In this document: in pieces, positions 63,623 to 64,000 of the stretch
Position numbering within the stretch: position 1 is the stretch's first letter
Layout: each line of letters begins with the position of its first letter
Assembly (NCBI GenBank): GCA_030374765.1
Contig: JARGXX010000088.1
Coordinates: forward strand, 2,108,001-2,172,000
DNA length: 64,000 bases
Direction of reading: 5' to 3'
From: Agarophyton chilense
Lineage: Eukaryota; Rhodophyta; Florideophyceae; Gracilariales; Gracilariaceae
Notes under the pieces: model-generated
Databases searched by the model: none
What the model was told of the DNA's origin: nothing
Seen by the model: only the letters and a program-made list of their open reading frames with translations
Position numbers and translations under genes: made by a program

Positions 63623-64000
63623 ATGGCAGCTCGTCATGATAAGAGCGCGTCCGACACCGGGTCTCCGGAAACCAACACACCTTCACCAAGGATCCCACGC
63701 AAGCTCTTCGCATCCGATTCCAACCACAGCACACCAACACGCACCATGTCCAACCCCGACCGTCATAACACATCTGCGACTCCCGCCTTTGGCAGTTCCA
63801 CCGGCTTCCGGTCCGCGCCCCACCCTGGGGATGTTACCAACCTCGCGTACGAAGACCGCCGTATTGGCGCCCGCTTTCGCGGACAGGCGGACCCACCGCA
63901 GTGGCCGACCTACGACGCCCTTGTGGGTGCAAATCCGAGAACTCGGCATGGCTCCGCGATGTTGCGGTATGCGCCTTGGTTTCATCCATTGGCTGTCCGC
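63623..64000 (+). other. E3 accessory frame, partial at window edge
   Basis: An open frame from a Met codon at 63623 runs to the right edge. It matches the E2 accessory frame nearly residue for residue ('AARHDKSASDTGS', 'RFRGQADPPQWPTYDAL', 'LRYAPWFHPLAV'). Open as far as visible. Confidence 0.75.

Larger units (their letters stand above)
62711..64000 (-). mobile_element. E3: second element of the E2 family, cut by window edge
   Basis: It begins with an LTR (62711-63575) inserted into the S2 LTR. A purine tract follows, then the accessory frame on plus at 63623 onward, so gag-pol would lie to the right in minus sense. It is colinear with E2 from its LTR into the accessory frame. The other end is not visible. 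Confidence 0.88.

Overview
The window is nuclear DNA from a plastid-bearing eukaryote with compact, mostly intronless genes. A florideophyte red alga of the Chondrus type is the best guess. This is inferred from the intron-poor single-frame genes, a membrane protein with a rhodophyte-style plastid presequence (50270-50836), an FkbM-type methyltransferase relic, and abundant chromodomain Ty3/gypsy, Harbinger and pogo debris. No species marker was seen.

Left part (1-15.3 kb): a five-bladed propeller (GH43-like) gene cut by the window edge, a decayed Harbinger transposase, a solo LTR with perfect 5-bp target duplications, a SINE-like unit, a decayed pogo-like transposase, one intact orphan gene (543 aa) and an FkbM methyltransferase pseudogene. 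Centre (15.35-38.5 kb): a pseudogene of the ER mannosyltransferase ALG3, split in two by a 21.7-kb retroelement (E1, 16258-37982, target duplication AATGG). E1 itself contains a second, oppositely oriented retroelement (E2, 17292-28428). Both are broken Ty3/gypsy fossils with the same unusual plan: gag, pol, a long low-complexity spacer, a displaced chromodomain, then an accessory reading frame on the opposite strand before the 3' LTR. The accessory frames of E1 and E2 are recognisably homologous, and a third copy starts at the right edge (E3, 62711 onward).

Right part: a second Harbinger relic (39.8-40.7 kb), then a host gene island from 41.9 to 59.4 kb. In order it holds a two-exon bZIP regulator (-), an NB-ARC/WD40 STAND NTPase (-), a plastid-type bacterial-PH-like protein (+), an AGFG-like ArfGAP (-), the splicing helicase PRP16/DHX38 (+), TFIIE-beta (-), a CENP-A-like histone H3 (+) and a two-finger C2H2 protein (+). 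Genes are tightly packed in convergent and divergent pairs: PRP16 and TFIIE-beta end 4 bp apart, and TFIIE-beta and CENP-A share a 259-bp bidirectional promoter. From 59.4 to 62.2 kb the sequence is microsatellite-rich and apparently non-coding. It is followed by an LTR of the solo-LTR family that is interrupted by E3.

The most novel signals are the conserved antisense accessory frame in two retroelement families, the displaced chromodomain, the array of small hairpins in the E2/E3 LTRs, and the ALG3 relic recovered on both sides of the insertion.
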